Part shown: positions 32,691 to 44,880 of the stretch, piece after piece | How positions within the stretch are numbered: the first letter of the stretch is position 1 | How the letters are laid out: each line of letters starts with the position of its first letter | Source of the DNA: Pachypanchax playfairii | Lineage: Eukaryota > Chordata > Actinopteri > Cyprinodontiformes > Aplocheilidae | Reading direction: 5' to 3' | DNA: 64,000 bases | Assembly: GCA_006937955.1 (NCBI GenBank) | Contig: SSNP01000008.1 | Location: 7,120,083 to 7,184,082, forward strand | Notes under the pieces: model-generated | Told to the model about the DNA's origin: nothing | The model's database searches: none | Seen by the model: the letters and a program-made list of their open reading frames with translations, nothing else | Made by a program: the position numbers and the translations under genes

Positions 32691-35400
32691 AAGATGTTAG
32701 CAGTGACATCATCAACTGGAGACAGAGCTGGAACATGTTGACCATAAAACAGTCCAAAATTATTGATGGGTTATCCTCTGGGCATAGCAAATCAATTATT
32801 CAAAATCATATATTCAAATCCTGAACAAACAAGCATGGGTCAGAAACTCTGTGATCAGATATTTGAGAGAATTTTGCCCCTTTTCCACTAGGGTCAGCAC
32901 TGTCTAGGACAGGTAGATGCAAACCCATTTTGGTGCATATCCATTACCTTTGTCTGGGCCATCCCAACACCTGTTTTTGTGCCAACACGACCCAACACAC
33001 CAGTAAAATGATGTCAGTCACATGCCTACCTACTTAGTGGTAGCTACAGATTGACCTTGGTTGTGTGCATGGGAAGTGATGTCACAGAATGGAGCCTGAT
33101 CAACCTCAAATAAATGGCCACAGTCTCCTCCATTGTTGTTTCTCACTCTCAATGTGCACATTTGTTTACTACCATCCTATTCTGGGCCATGCTGACCCAA
33201 CCTGTTTGGGGCATATTGGAACAGGCTGGAGGAGTGATCAGTCAAGCAGGAGGTATGTTGAAGGGGAATTCAGAAATCCAAAATCTGATGGTCAGACCCG
33301 GGTCAGGCAGTAACCATTGTCAGGCCTTTAGAAACAAGTCAGTAAACTCTATGAGATTAAATAGACAAACTCTTTAGTAAGGTGCTGAGCGGATGTTACC
33401 AAAGACAAACAATCTGGCAGTGAACTCAGATATGGGCAGAAACAGGTGAATGGCATGAGAGTGATAAGGTAGAACCATGTGCGAAAAAAGAAAATATGAA
33501 AAATCATCAAGACAAGGCTGCTGCTGAGGTTTGAACCAACATTCTTCCTTTGCATCAACATTTACTACATGACTTTCCAAAATACTGCCAACATTTTTCA
33601 AATCCAACATTCCATGAAAGACTGTAAAGTCAAAAGGATGATCGAGAATATTTCAAGAATCCTGTTAATCACCCTGTTATCTAATAAAACCCCTGTTACC
33701 CCCTCAGGAAGCAAGTCTAATGTCCCATCATGGGACTGGAGTTCCGGGCTTATGAATTGTTTGGACCAAAGTATGAAAAGGCTCTAATATTAACTCGGAA
33801 AATCTGAAAATGTATCAGAAATATAAGGCCTAGCATAGAAGATTAAGCTGAAACCTGATGATGTTATTGCCCATATCATGAAGCTTTATTTGACTGTTGC
33901 TTTCAATTGTGGAACTGCCACACTCACTAACTCTTCATGATCATTTCATGTTCAGCTTTGATCTGTATTTTGTTTGTGGTCAAAAATTAGATAAATAAAA
34001 CATGAAATAAACACATTAAATATTTTGTGCCATTTTTTTAAAAAAGCATGATTGCAAAGACATTGTTTCAATCCATAAGTGTGCCACATATTCTTGTAAG
34101 CTGAGAATATTTTTGAAAAAAATATTTTATTTTGAAGAACCACATTTTGCCACAGGTTTAGTGTTTAAAGCTACTTGGAGACATTTTGGTCCACTGTTCT
34201 TGATTTAGTTCATATTGGTTTGAGTTTGTTAATGCACAGCTCTGTCATGATTCTGGTACTTGTCAACTAGGCTAAAGTCTGAACTTTGGGATACTGCAGG
34301 ACATTTATTTATTTATTTATTTTTAATTCTGGACTTCATGATGTTTCAGTCCCACTTTGGTACAAAGAGGAGTTTACAGTCAGCTCAGGGATTTGAAGGT
34401 GCCCAGGACGTGTAGCTGTGAAACAAGCTCATATGATCACTTCTCCACTGGGCTTGACAACTTGCATGTTGTCAGATTTGGCCCGTGATATAAAAAAAAC
34501 AAAACAAACAAGAGCTTTTTATTTATCTAAATGACCAAAAACAAAAACCAACTTTCGCATCACGTTAACAGTCATCTGCAGCAGCTGGTGGTGATCTGGA
34601 TGTGCATGTAGTTTGTGGAGTCAAACATAAATATATAAATGTTGTAAATAATAAATGTAAAAAATATCAGTTTTGACACTGATCTCACATGCAATCATTT
34701 TATTTTGTTCAGTACAAAATGTATTTAGAGATAAAAACCACTACTTCATTTTTATTTTTATACACCTGTTAAACAGACTTCTACGATTGGAGGAAAACTT
34801 TTCTGTGTAAGGAGATACACTGATTTATAGAAAGTACAAGAAAGATGTGTTCAATTCCTGGTTAAACATTACTTATACTACTTTTGAACAGACTGTTATA
34901 AAAGCAGTTTACCTATTGGAAGGTGAAGTAAGTGACCCAAAATAGAATGAATACAAGCATATACACATTTCTAACTTTGCACATGCAAATGTTAAAAACC
35001 ATGATTAAGCTTTAAGATAGAAACTGTTGCTCAGATCTAAACCACATATTCTGCTTTTGGATGATGATTTATATGCTTTTAAACATGAGCAAAGTATTAT
35101 CTATGTCATATTTAAACATGTTTATCCCCAGAAAATTTGTATGCTGCTCAGAAGCCAGTTTTCCATAAAGATTTAAAAAGCCTTTTATCCATTATTTTGA
35201 TGATTTTCTGATTTGGTAATAACAACATTAGGCTTTAATTTTTGGAATAATACAAATCCATGTGATTATGAAGAATTGTTTTTTGGAATATTCTCATTAT
35301 TATTATTATTATTATTATATAAATCAAATCTGTTATTAAGGTGAGTGTTAAGCATAAATTTTATGCACATTGGCAATAATCTCAAACAGATAATCCATAT
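32691..35400. other. intergenic stretch, NITR-6 3' side
   Basis: About 2.7 kb with no recognised gene. There is a short ATT microsatellite near 35296-35320. The last few hundred bases are the probable NITR-6 3' UTR. Frames at 33089-33377 are short and featureless. Confidence 0.5.
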
Positions 35401-37402
35401 TCAGTATTTCACATGGGAGTAGACACTTTCCTCAATCTTCAGCTTTCCTCTTGCACTCTTTTGTTCAGAGAAATGTATCGCAGCATAGTGCAGATCCTTT
35501 GCACCTTCATCCTGTGCAAAAAACAAAACGTTATATCATAAAGTCGTAATGTTTTTTTTATATTAATCTGCCTGGAATCATTTCTATTAAATATGAACAA
35601 CTCGTGTCATTTAATTACTCACAGAGGAATCTCCTGCTTGATTCAAGGTATCATGTCTTGTCTGCGAAGAGACACTTTCTTTCTCTAATATTAGAGAAAA
35701 TCGATGACACAATTGGGGAGAAAAAAAATAGTATTACTGTTAGTAGTAGTGGTAGTAGCATTAATATAGTATTATTTATGATCTTTCCCCCGTTTCTTTT
35801 GTTTTTACCTCTCATATACACTGGTACATGTAACAAAGCGATTTGGGGTTCAGCATTATGTTTAACATAAACTATGGGCACAGATGGTCAGAAACTCTTA
35901 AACCACACCTAACCCAAACTGTGTGAGCTAAACTTACCTTTACTTTGTTTACATGCAGGTCTAGGACATTTGTAACAGATTAAAACAATATTCACAATCA
36001 TAGAAATGACCAAGCAGGTTATTGTTATCTCCAGCACATTAAACTTCATGTCTGATGTTGGTTCTATGAAACAAGAAAAGAAATGATTGATGTTGCTTAG
36101 TAAATTTAAAAATTAGCCAAATTAATGGTATTATAAGTAAATCTTTTGTAAATGCAAATAAAATCATACAACCTTCCAATTTGGCTCCATTTCCAAATAA
36201 AATTTCTCCACATAAGGCCACAGCACAGTAATAAGTTCCAGAGTCAGTGGAGCTGACATTCTTGGAAAACACACATCTTGCCTGAGAGTCAGATCTTTTC
36301 TTACATTTGTCGTGCCTGTTTCCATCCGTGTAAAGGATGTTTGGATAGGTTGTATCTGATTTTTGTCTAAACCAGAACACTTTAAGATCATCCGAACATG
36401 TCTTCTCAGAACCTGCAAGAACTGAACACTGCAGAGCCTCTGAGTCTCGATGGACTGGATCTGAGACCACTGGCTGCTGCACAAGAGTGAAGTTTGATGT
36501 TCTCTCGGTGTTCCCTATAGTGTACAAAAAAAAAAAAGAAAACTTTTAACACAACTTAGGTTGAAAGTTGGGCTCCGAGACAGTTTAAACAAAATGCAAA
36601 GTGAATTCAGTGATATAAAAAAATGTTTTGTTTTTGATAAAATATCCAAGTAAGCAATGGAAGATTTTATACGTGGTGGGGGTGTATGTGTAGTATAAGG
36701 ACATGGAATTTGATGACATGGCTAGTAGTAGAGAGGAGATTCCCAATAAAAAAAACTTTTAAATTAGATCATTGTGTCTGTACTACATCGATTTCAAATC
36801 TCATTGAAATGTTGCAATTTCCAGAGGCTTCTTTTTAGAACAATGCAACAACAGTTAAATAATTACATTTGATTTTAGATTACCTTTTATTGACAAATAG
36901 GTCCCACACCAAATATTTTCCGCCCAGTCGATGGTGGCGCAGTGATACAATCCTTCATCTTCTTGAAACGTTTGTGAAATAGTCAGACTGATAACTCTCT
37001 CTGTTTTTGATGAATTCATTCTTGAGGGAGAAAATTCTGATCCGTAAACTGGGTTTGCATGGATCCGTAATTTCACAATTAATTTCAGAGAATCTCCCGC
37101 ACTCTGCTTGTACCAGTGAAATTCATTACTGTTGATCTCCTGATCAGGTAAAACACATGTTAAAGTTACTGTTTCACCACGTTGAACTGTGATCACTGGA
37201 ACCAAAGTGTCTGTTGAATTAAAAAAAAGGAAAAATAAGGATAACATGATAAACAGTCTATCTGTAATTGAATTACACACAAAAAAGATATGAGCTATGA
37301 AATCTTATATTTTTGCATATAAAGAAATGAAAAGTTCTAATTTTGTGGATGAAACTTACATCCTTGATGAAGGAGGAGCAGTGCAACCCAGAAGAGAGTC
37401 AT
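35401..37402 (-). CDS. nitr: NITR-6: inhibitory-type NITR, double ITIM (class A tail)
   Basis: Minus strand. Exons in transcript order: 37402-37360 (leader MTLFWVALLLLHQ), 37210-36884 (V), 36514-36173 (I), 36063-35938 (TM), 35684-35623, 35511-35401; 336 residues. The V has LTCVL, FHWYKQSAG and DEGLYHC, with an additional cysteine near its end (NIWCGTYL, where relatives have Ser or Asn), which might allow a disulfide between chains. The I domain has six cysteines (CAVALC, an unusual Leu for Thr or Ser) and FGNGAKL. It is shortened around its B strand (HRDSEALQC, where relatives read PGDPVTLQC). Its donor is GTTGTA, weaker than usual. The TM (ITITCLVISMIVNIVLICY) has no charge inside. The tail has consensus ITIMs LHYAAI and SVYSHV. 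Likely an inhibitory lymphocyte receptor. Confidence 0.93.
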
Positions 37403-37449
37403 CGTCTTACTGTCTTAACAGGACCACTTGTTTATATTTAACTGACAAA

Positions 37450-37515
37450 AGGAGGTGTGGTGATCTCGAGCACCTCATTGGTTCAGAATAAACAATCGTA
37501 GTGCTCTTCCTGTCA
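37450..37515 (-). promoter_or_regulatory. NITR-6 promoter module
   Basis: On the minus strand: ACAGGAAGAG (ETS core, about 37513-37504), AACCAATGAGG (CCAAT at 37481-37477), and ATCACCACACCTCC (about 37464-37451). Same order as NITR-4 and NITR-5. Inferred function. Confidence 0.55.
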
Positions 37516-37559
37516 CCATGTATTTCCCCTTTTTCAGTGTTGTATACAATAAAGCTTTA

Positions 37560-38979
37560 AGTCCTCAGTGTAAGAAAATAATCTTCATGTTTTATAAACT
37601 TTTAATCCAACAAATAACAGGAATTATTGGAAGAATGTATTGTTCCAATATTAGATCACTGATTTGAGAACATTATGGGGACTGTTCAACCTGACGTTGA
37701 TGATTTTAGATTCTAGCCAATCTAACCCATCTATTTTTCTTGATTCTGCCAGCCTCAGTGCAGAAGATTCAGCCAGCTGTTGCAGATGATTTAGTCTGTT
37801 AGTCATTCTTTATCAATTGCAATGCATCAAGCTAATCTTTTACAAACTGCACAGTAGTGCAAGAATGATCCTTTGTCCAGTTGGGTATCACCACAGTCTG
37901 CTGTGAACTAAAGGAGACCAGAAATCATAATCATCACGATCAAAAAAATGTATTAGGTCTTTCCAGTTGATGACTTTCTTGTATAAAACTATTTTTCCAT
38001 AATACATTGAACACTGGGCTGCACAGTGGCTCAGTTGCCTTGCAGTGAGATGGTCCTGGGTCCAAAACCAAACGTGGACCTTTCTGATGGGAGCAATGGT
38101 TAAACAGAACTGCAAGTGCTGAAAGTTTGTGGATCAAAGTTCACTTACAGGATGATGAGGAGACAGAGGCAGAAGTCAGAGTCAAAAAACAGGCCAAGAG
38201 CTGGGTAATCTATACAGAGATCATGCAAAAAGTGAGCAGGCAGAGGCAGAATCCAAAATCAGTCCAAAAAGTCAAAAATCCAACTGACAGGTGACAGACA
38301 GATGGGAAAAGGTTTATTTGCAACAAACAATTATCAAACTCGCACTGGATAGGAGACACAGGAAGGTTTAAATAGGAGACACTACAGCTGTGGAGAGTGA
38401 GCTAACTGAAAGACAGATGCAAGACATGAACTATCAGACTGTCTCAGGAAGATACACACACACTCATGACACTGAATACACATGGAACAAATGTATTCAG
38501 AACACAAACTAATGTAGATGACAGGGCAGATAGGGCTCAACAGATTTTAACAAATAAGAACACAGAACTAATCAACCAAGGCCAAAGGATGTGAGGAAAA
38601 ACTGAACACAGACAGGGGGGGGTCACATATGACAAATATGACAAAAACAAAAATGCAGTAAAGAGGAAAAACTAAGTCACCACCTGAAATTAAGAATCTG
38701 ATAAAAATCAAAAGGAAAACCGGGACTGAATTTACATGTAGGAAGATGTTTCTAAAAGTACTTTATGTACAGAGCTCAACATCACAGATGTTACATCTGT
38801 TACCATGTTGCCTTGTTCTGACGATAACTTTGAGAGATTCGGTTGCTAGAGGACTCTAAAGGCCCAGGAACATTTCATAAATGAAAATTGAAATCTTTAA
38901 ATTAAAGTTGTAAATTATGAGAAGTGACATAAATTACCTTTTAACCAAAGTGGTTCAAATTGAATAAAATGAGAATTTA
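37560..38979. other. intergenic with SINE head and dispersed repeat
   Basis: A tRNA-like SINE head lies at about 38016-38095 (GGGCTGCACAGTGGCTCAG, GGTCCTGGGTCCAAAACC). From about 38160 to 38660 there is an AGGCAGAGGCAGAA/GTCCAAAAAGTCAAAAATCC-rich dispersed-repeat-like region without a frame. No gene recognised. Confidence 0.5.
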
Positions 38980-39370
38980 AAAAAGAAAGAAAATAAATAA
39001 AAAGGAAAAAACCTTTTAATTTCCAAAACATTATTTAACATAACAGATTGTCTCGTGGCTGTAACAGGAAAATTACACTAACAGCATTCAACTTTCAAGA
39101 GGGGTTTGTGGTAAAACCTTTATCTGCTACAAGTCTTTCCGCTCCATTCAGGCAGCTGTTGAAAGGAAAAGGCAGCTCACCTTTCTCTCAGTAACGCTCA
39201 TATCTGATTGTGATCAAAGGTTTCACATTCAAGCATCAATACACAAACCTGTTTGTTAGGCAGATGCAAGTATTGCTTTCAGACTTCACTGACTTCAATG
39301 TTTAATGTCCTCTTACTGCCCATTTTTATTTGGGCATGTAGAAACAAAGCAAAATTTATTAAAGCAGGCT
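38980..39370. repeat. diverged duplicated segment, copy 2 (pair at 28090-28560)
   Basis: See the entry at 28090. The order of shared blocks is the same, with several small deletions here. Confidence 0.65.
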
Positions 39371-39384
39371 TTAAAAATCAGAAT

Positions 39385-40030
39385 AAAATTCATTGCCAAG
39401 TATCATTTGCACAGTACAAGGAAATAGTCTGAAGATGCATAGACACACCAGCATAAAAGAAAATAACACACATAAGGATAAAGAGGAGAAAAAAATTCCT
39501 CTCACATGGTGTCCTCATCAAGGGTACCATGTGAGATAAAAAAAACACCTCAGTGAAGCATTCATGCACAATATGACATGACTTCAGGATGACATGAGAG
39601 GGAAATATTTGCAATGTGTGCTCTTGCATGGGCATGTGTGTGTGTGGAGAGTGTTGGCCTCTTGAGTATTTAAAAATAAGTCAAAACCCAGAAGCCTGAC
39701 GAGATTTTATTGTGCCAGGATAAACATCAACCGTCCTTGAGATAGACTGGATTCCAGGTTCTAAGTGCCATGAGTCGGATGGGGGGGGGGGTTGTTTACA
39801 TGAACTACCAGGGAAATTTGATATACAGTCTCAAGGCCAAGACAAATTTGATAAGACAGCTGTTGAGCAGGCTGCAGGATTTCCAACACCCATGTCCAAC
39901 ATCTCTGAGAATCTTCCTGATCCTTCGCAGTGGCAAATTCATAACAGTCAAATCAGACTGAATCAAAATCAATCAGGCCAATCAACCTTTCACTTCTCAT
40001 CGCCGAATCGAATTTGACTAAATATTTGTA
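39385..40030 (-). mobile_element. retroelement-like 3' region, copy 2 (inverted relative to 32220-32690)
   Basis: Starts with TAAAATTCATTGCCAAGTAT and TTTGCACAGTACAAGG, the reverse complement of the tail at about 32630-32680. It continues through AAAGAGGAGAAAAAAATTCCTC to AATCAGGCCAATCAACC. Some internal stretches, including a G run at 39781-39790, are not shared with the other copy. Confidence 0.55.
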
Positions 40031-41230
40031 AGCTCCAACACCGCTCCCAGCTGGTGGTTCTGTTCCAGAATCACATCTAGTTTGTGGTGAATCTCACCGA
40101 ACCCTTTAGTCTAAGTGTTGACAGTCAGGCTATTAAAGCCTATTGAAAGTTTTTTGTTGAAGTGGTCGTAATCTATGCATGAGTTTACTTGAATACCTTT
40201 TAGTGTGACAAGGCAGTTGCAGAAACATGACTGTTTTAGTTCGTGTTTTGGCCGGGGGAGGGGGATCACATGTTCTTATAAACTGTCGTACACGTGGGAT
40301 TCGTCATCAATGTGTGTGTTTTCAGCATTTCCCAATTTCCCCACCGTTCCACACCCCTCCCGATTTCCCAGGACATCTCCTGTCTGTCTGAATACAAACA
40401 CTGTACCACGTAAAGCCGGCTCTTATTACCGCAACAGTGCTTTCAGACAGAAAAGCGCAACGGATGAAGTTGGGAACATGTCCTGTCTTCATGGCCTGTC
40501 TGAAAGAGGCTAAAGTGTCACATAGTAAATGACTATGTATTACAGGCTTTTGCATTTTTTAGTAAAAAAATGTACTCCTTATTGGATCTGTTAAACTGTA
40601 CAGACTGACTGGTCTGATCCAGAATGGAGATATGAAATCCTTCTTGAACAGATTGAGTTTTAGAAGAAAAAAATTAAAGATGGAGATGAAACAGTTTTTG
40701 CTCAAAAGGAGAGATAATGTATGAATGCAGTTCTGGTTATAATGCAACCTTCAAACCTGTTGAACTTTATTATCAGTAGTTATAAATAATGTTTTGCTCT
40801 CCCTTTACAGAAAACATATAATCAGTAAAGAGAGTTATAAACTTCTAAAGACAAACGTCACTTCAAAGAGTCAAAAGAAAATGAAGTGTCAGGTGATATT
40901 TCACTTTTGTGTGACAAAGAGACAATATTTTTAAACATGCATTTGATCATGTTATTTTTTTACAGTCAGTAAGAAAACATTTAACAGTTGTAGGTTTGAG
41001 CTTTATAACTTGTTTTTACCTTTTTTTTATAAGACAATCGTTGGTGGTTTTTTTCTAATGAAAAAAAAAAAACCCAAGCGACCACATGAAAACCTTTTAT
41101 TAAACTATTTACAACAACATTCATACATGTGTAAATATTCACAAAGTCACAAAGCATCTCTGTTGACAAGATGAAAAGTCAAACAATTGATTTGCTCTCG
41201 GAGACGTAGTCAAAAGATATCACACAGCCG
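40031..41230. other. intergenic with a short MITE-like piece
   Basis: At about 40437-40512, CTTTCAGACAGAAAAGCGC and CATGGCCTGTCTGAAAGAGG form a short inverted-end element also seen near 45735-45945. The remainder is AT-rich, and the right end is the probable NITR-7 3' UTR. Confidence 0.45.
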
Positions 41231-41237
41231 TTCATGT

Positions 41238-44200
41238 TCAGAGTTTTAATTGAGAATAGACACTTTCTTCAGTTTTCAGATCTTTTTTCATCCCTCTTGC
41301 AGTTTTCCTTCCAGAGTAATGTATTGCAGCATAGTGCAGATCCTGTCCACTTTGAGACTGTGAACCAAAACATGCGTTGTATAAAAATGTCACATCTGTT
41401 AATCTGTTAATAATCATTTTATTACATATTGGGTTGCTTGAAAAGAACGCTTTACTTACAAAATGATCTCCTGCTTGGCTTGTGTTTTCTTGCCTTGTTT
41501 GCAAAGAAGTTTTTTCTGTCCCTAAAATAAAAACATAAAATTTCCTTAATTTGACTTTTGATTGAAGATCTAAAGATGACTCAGCAGGTTTGGTGTAAAC
41601 ATTTTTAGAATCTATTGTCTATGTTTGTTGGACAATACGGTTTGTGTTTCAGAGGAAATAAGTAAAATAGAATAATTCAGAATGTGCTTTTAGAAAAGTT
41701 TCTAGAGGTTTGACCTCCCTCGTAGTCTTAGCTTACTTCATCAAATAATTAAAAGATTTTGTAAATTAGATGCTTGAATTATGAAAACACATTGATCATC
41801 TAAACAGCCTTCACAGCAAATCAAATGTATTTGGTCACAAATACAGGACTGTTCTATACTGATTTTCTAGTCAGCATAGAGTTGTTCTCCATGTCATACA
41901 TGAGATGCGGTATCTTCAGATTCAGAAGCCTGAGACTGAATCGCCAGACTGTCAGATAACTTCTCCTCCATTAAACCCACTTCCACCTCAAATTCATCCA
42001 ACAATACTTACTTTTAAATTGTTTACGTTCTGCTTTTTGGTAACAGAGCAAAACTACATTTATGATCACAGAAATGGTCAAGCAGCTGATTGCTATAATC
42101 AGTCCAGGAAATTCAGTTGAGTCTGTAAATAAAAAACAAAAAGTTAAGGACTATTTCATCATTTTTAAAAAAAGTTATTTTTGCACACATTTTACGCACA
42201 CACTCACACACACACACACAACAAGTCACAAGTATACTCTTCCTCGTTCAATTGAACAAGAAGGTGTTTATATTTATATACACTTATATCATATAAAATG
42301 TTTATAAATCATACCAGCTTTCACTTTAGTTCCATTTCCGAAGAAAATCTGTCCACATGAAGCCACAGCACAGTAATATGTTCCAGCATCAGAGGAACTG
42401 ATATTGTTGGAGAACATGCATCTTTTCTTAGAATTAGATTCAGTCTCACATCCATTATGTCTGTTTCCATCAGTGTAGAGAACTTCAGGAAAAGACTTAT
42501 TTGATCCAGATCTGAACCAGAACACGCTGACATCGTCTGAGCACATCAAGTTCTCAGCACCATAAAGAACTGAACACTGCAGAGTAGTAACTGCACCAGA
42601 AGGATCTGAAACTTTTGTCTGTTGAATTTCAATGGAGTTTGATGATCTCTCTGTGTTTCCTACAGTAGAAAATACAAAACTGTTAGTGAATATAATTTAA
42701 TCTCATTTTAGAAGTTGAGAAGAAGAATTAAGTAGATTTGTGTATGTATCCAGGTCCCACAATTCATAAAGAAAAAGAAACCTTCCGCTCAACCACTCAC
42801 CCACTCCCTGATTATTTTGCTGGGTTGCCAGTTCTGATGTTGATCCTCTTTTTTTTCTCTTGTATTTGTTCAATTTTGGGGAATATCTGAGGGCTTATTT
42901 ATTCAGCACTGAGTTTTCTTAAGTGTATTTGAACCCCCAATCATTTGAACTGTGTCTGTACAAGGGGTGCAGCTTGGCTGCTCACTACTACTACTACTAC
43001 TGTCATTTAGCAGACGCTTTTATCCAAAGCGACTTACATTGAGAGAACATACAAGCAAGAAATCAAAGAGAAGAAAACAATATAAGGAGGTGGACTGTTT
43101 GGAGTCCAGTTTAATTCCGACGCTGATACATCAAGTGTATCAATGTTTTTTTGTTTTTTGTTTTTTTTCTTTGTAGAGATAAACTCCCAAATTGCTATCA
43201 TAAATCATAAATCAATTCCTCATTAAGACTGAAAGTGTTCTTTAAAGAGGTGAGTCTTAAGTCTGCTCTTAAAAGTAGCTGCCGACTCTGAGGATCGGAC
43301 CGAGTTTGGTAGGTCATTCCACCATCGGGGGACAACAGAGGAGAAGAGTTTGGAACATGATCTCATGCCACGTTGTGGTGGAAGCGCTAGGTGTCTTTCA
43401 GCGGCTGAGCGTAGCTGACGCGTGGGAATGTAGCTCTGGATGAAGGAGTGAAGGTAAGTAGGAGCTGTGTGTGTTAGAGTCTGGTAAGCCAGAAGCAGAG
43501 CTTTGAATTTGATGCGTGCTGCAACTGGAAGCCAGTGCAGAGAAATAAGCAGCGGAGTGACATGAGCCCTCTTGGGCTGGTTGAAGACCAGACGTGCTGC
43601 TGCGTTCTGAATCATCTGCAGAGGTTTAATATAGTTGTTTCGTAATATTCTGTTTAATTACAGCTGTTTATTATCAAATTTTAAAAAAGAAATATTAACA
43701 TTAATTTGTCATTTCAAAAATTGTTGACACAACTTAGTACTAATAACACTATGCAGTTGTAGATAGTTCATTAATAAATGAAAGATTAAAACAACATTAA
43801 CAATTAAATTTTATTACCTGTTATTAACAAATAGGTCCCATTCCAGTAATTCTTATTCCAGTCAGCGATTGAGCAGTGATACATTCCTTCATCTTCCTGA
43901 ACTGTCTTTAAGATGGTAAGAGTTGTAACCTGCTCATTATATGTTGACTTCAGTCTTGAGTCTGAAAATTCTGGTTCATACTGTGGTTTTCCATCTTTAA
44001 TCAACTTCACCATTAATTTCAGAGTATCTCCTGTACTCTGCTTGTACCAGTGAAGTTCACTACTGCTCTGCCTTTTATCAGGCAAAGTACATGTCAAATA
44101 TGCCGTTTCACCAAGTTGAACTGTGGCCACTGGAACCAGAGTGTCTGAAAAAAAGTTTTAAACTTTAAAAAATAAAATCACAATACTAGAATTAGACATC

Positions 44201-44348
44201 GGAAAACTATAGATTTTTAAAAATACACAAAATTTAGGGATAAATGTTCAAACAGTGTTGTTGTAAAGAAATATAAAAAAAATGAGAAGTGTGGATGGAA
44301 CTTACACCCTTGTTGAAGTAGAAGTAGTGTAACCCAGAACAGAATCAT
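41238..44348 (-). CDS. nitr: NITR-7: inhibitory-type NITR, double ITIM (class A tail)
   Basis: Minus strand. Exons in transcript order: 44348-44306 (leader MILFWVTLLLLQQ), 44144-43818 (V), 42659-42315 (I), 42122-42012 (TM), 41521-41460, 41357-41238; 335 residues. The V (LTCTL, LHWYKQSTG, DEGMYHC) is identical in protein to the V of NITR-10. The I domain has six cysteines, CAVASC, and FFGNGTKV ending VKAG. The TM exon is short (37 codons) and uncharged (IIAISCLTISVIINVVLLCY). The tail has consensus ITIMs LHYAAI and SVYSQL. Intron 2 is long because a minus-strand L2-like LINE fragment sits in it (42960-43620), in the same transcriptional sense as the gene. NITR-7 and NITR-10 come from one duplication, but their exons 4-6 are unrelated. 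Likely an inhibitory lymphocyte receptor. Confidence 0.93.
42960..43620 (-). mobile_element. 5'-truncated L2-like LINE in NITR-7 intron 2
   Basis: A minus-strand frame at 43615-43223 encodes the C-terminal end of a LINE reverse transcriptase polyprotein: NAAARLV near its start, then LISLHWLPVAARI, PRWWNDLP and TFKSRLKTHLF. It is followed downstream on the minus strand by TGTAAGTCGCTTTGGATAAA (about 43038-43019), the common fish L2-type 3' end, and an AGTAGTAGT tail (about 43007-42987). Only the 3' end inserted. It is absent from the matching intron of NITR-10. Confidence 0.88.
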
Positions 44349-44394
44349 CTTTACACTGCTGGGCTCAAACACTTGTTTTTTACTTATCTTTCAG

Positions 44395-44475
44395 TGGCAG
44401 AAGGAGGAGTAATGATCAAGAGCATCTGATTGGTTAGTTCAAAATGTTCTATTAAAAGTGCACTTCCTTTCCTAC
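44395..44475 (-). promoter_or_regulatory. NITR-7 promoter module
   Basis: Minus strand: AGGAAAGGAAGTGCAC (two GGAA ETS cores, about 44472-44457), AACCAATCAGA (CCAAT at 44433-44429), then TTACTCCTCC in place of the CCACACCTCC of NITR-4 to NITR-6. Inferred. Confidence 0.5.
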
Positions 44476-44499
44476 TGAGGTTTTTTCATTCTTACACTG

Positions 44500-44880
44500 T
44501 TTTATCTTTAATTTTTATGTTTTTATTCCTACTAACACATTGAGTGATTCAATTTGAAAAATACAATATAAATTTAGAAAAGTGTAAATAAACATTAAAG
44601 AATGTTTTGTTGAAAATGTAAAAAATGTCAAAAGAACTCAGTAAAGGGCTTGATGTGAGTTACTTCAATTCAACTGAAACAAGTGTTTTGCCATTTCAAC
44701 TCGAGCAATTAAATGTAGCAACTGATATTGCATTAATGTTATTGAATCAAATCAACTCAAGCCTCATTTAAATAGCACATTACTTGCAGTAACCCGATGT
44801 GCTTTTCAACAATGTATATTAAAACTAGAAAAAATATATATATTTATATTATATTTATCTTGAAGATAAAATAAAGATAA
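44500..44880. other. AT-rich spacer
   Basis: Nothing recognised apart from short TA-rich runs near 44830-44860. The 44.5-48.5 kb interval has no counterpart between NITR-10 and NITR-11. Confidence 0.5.
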
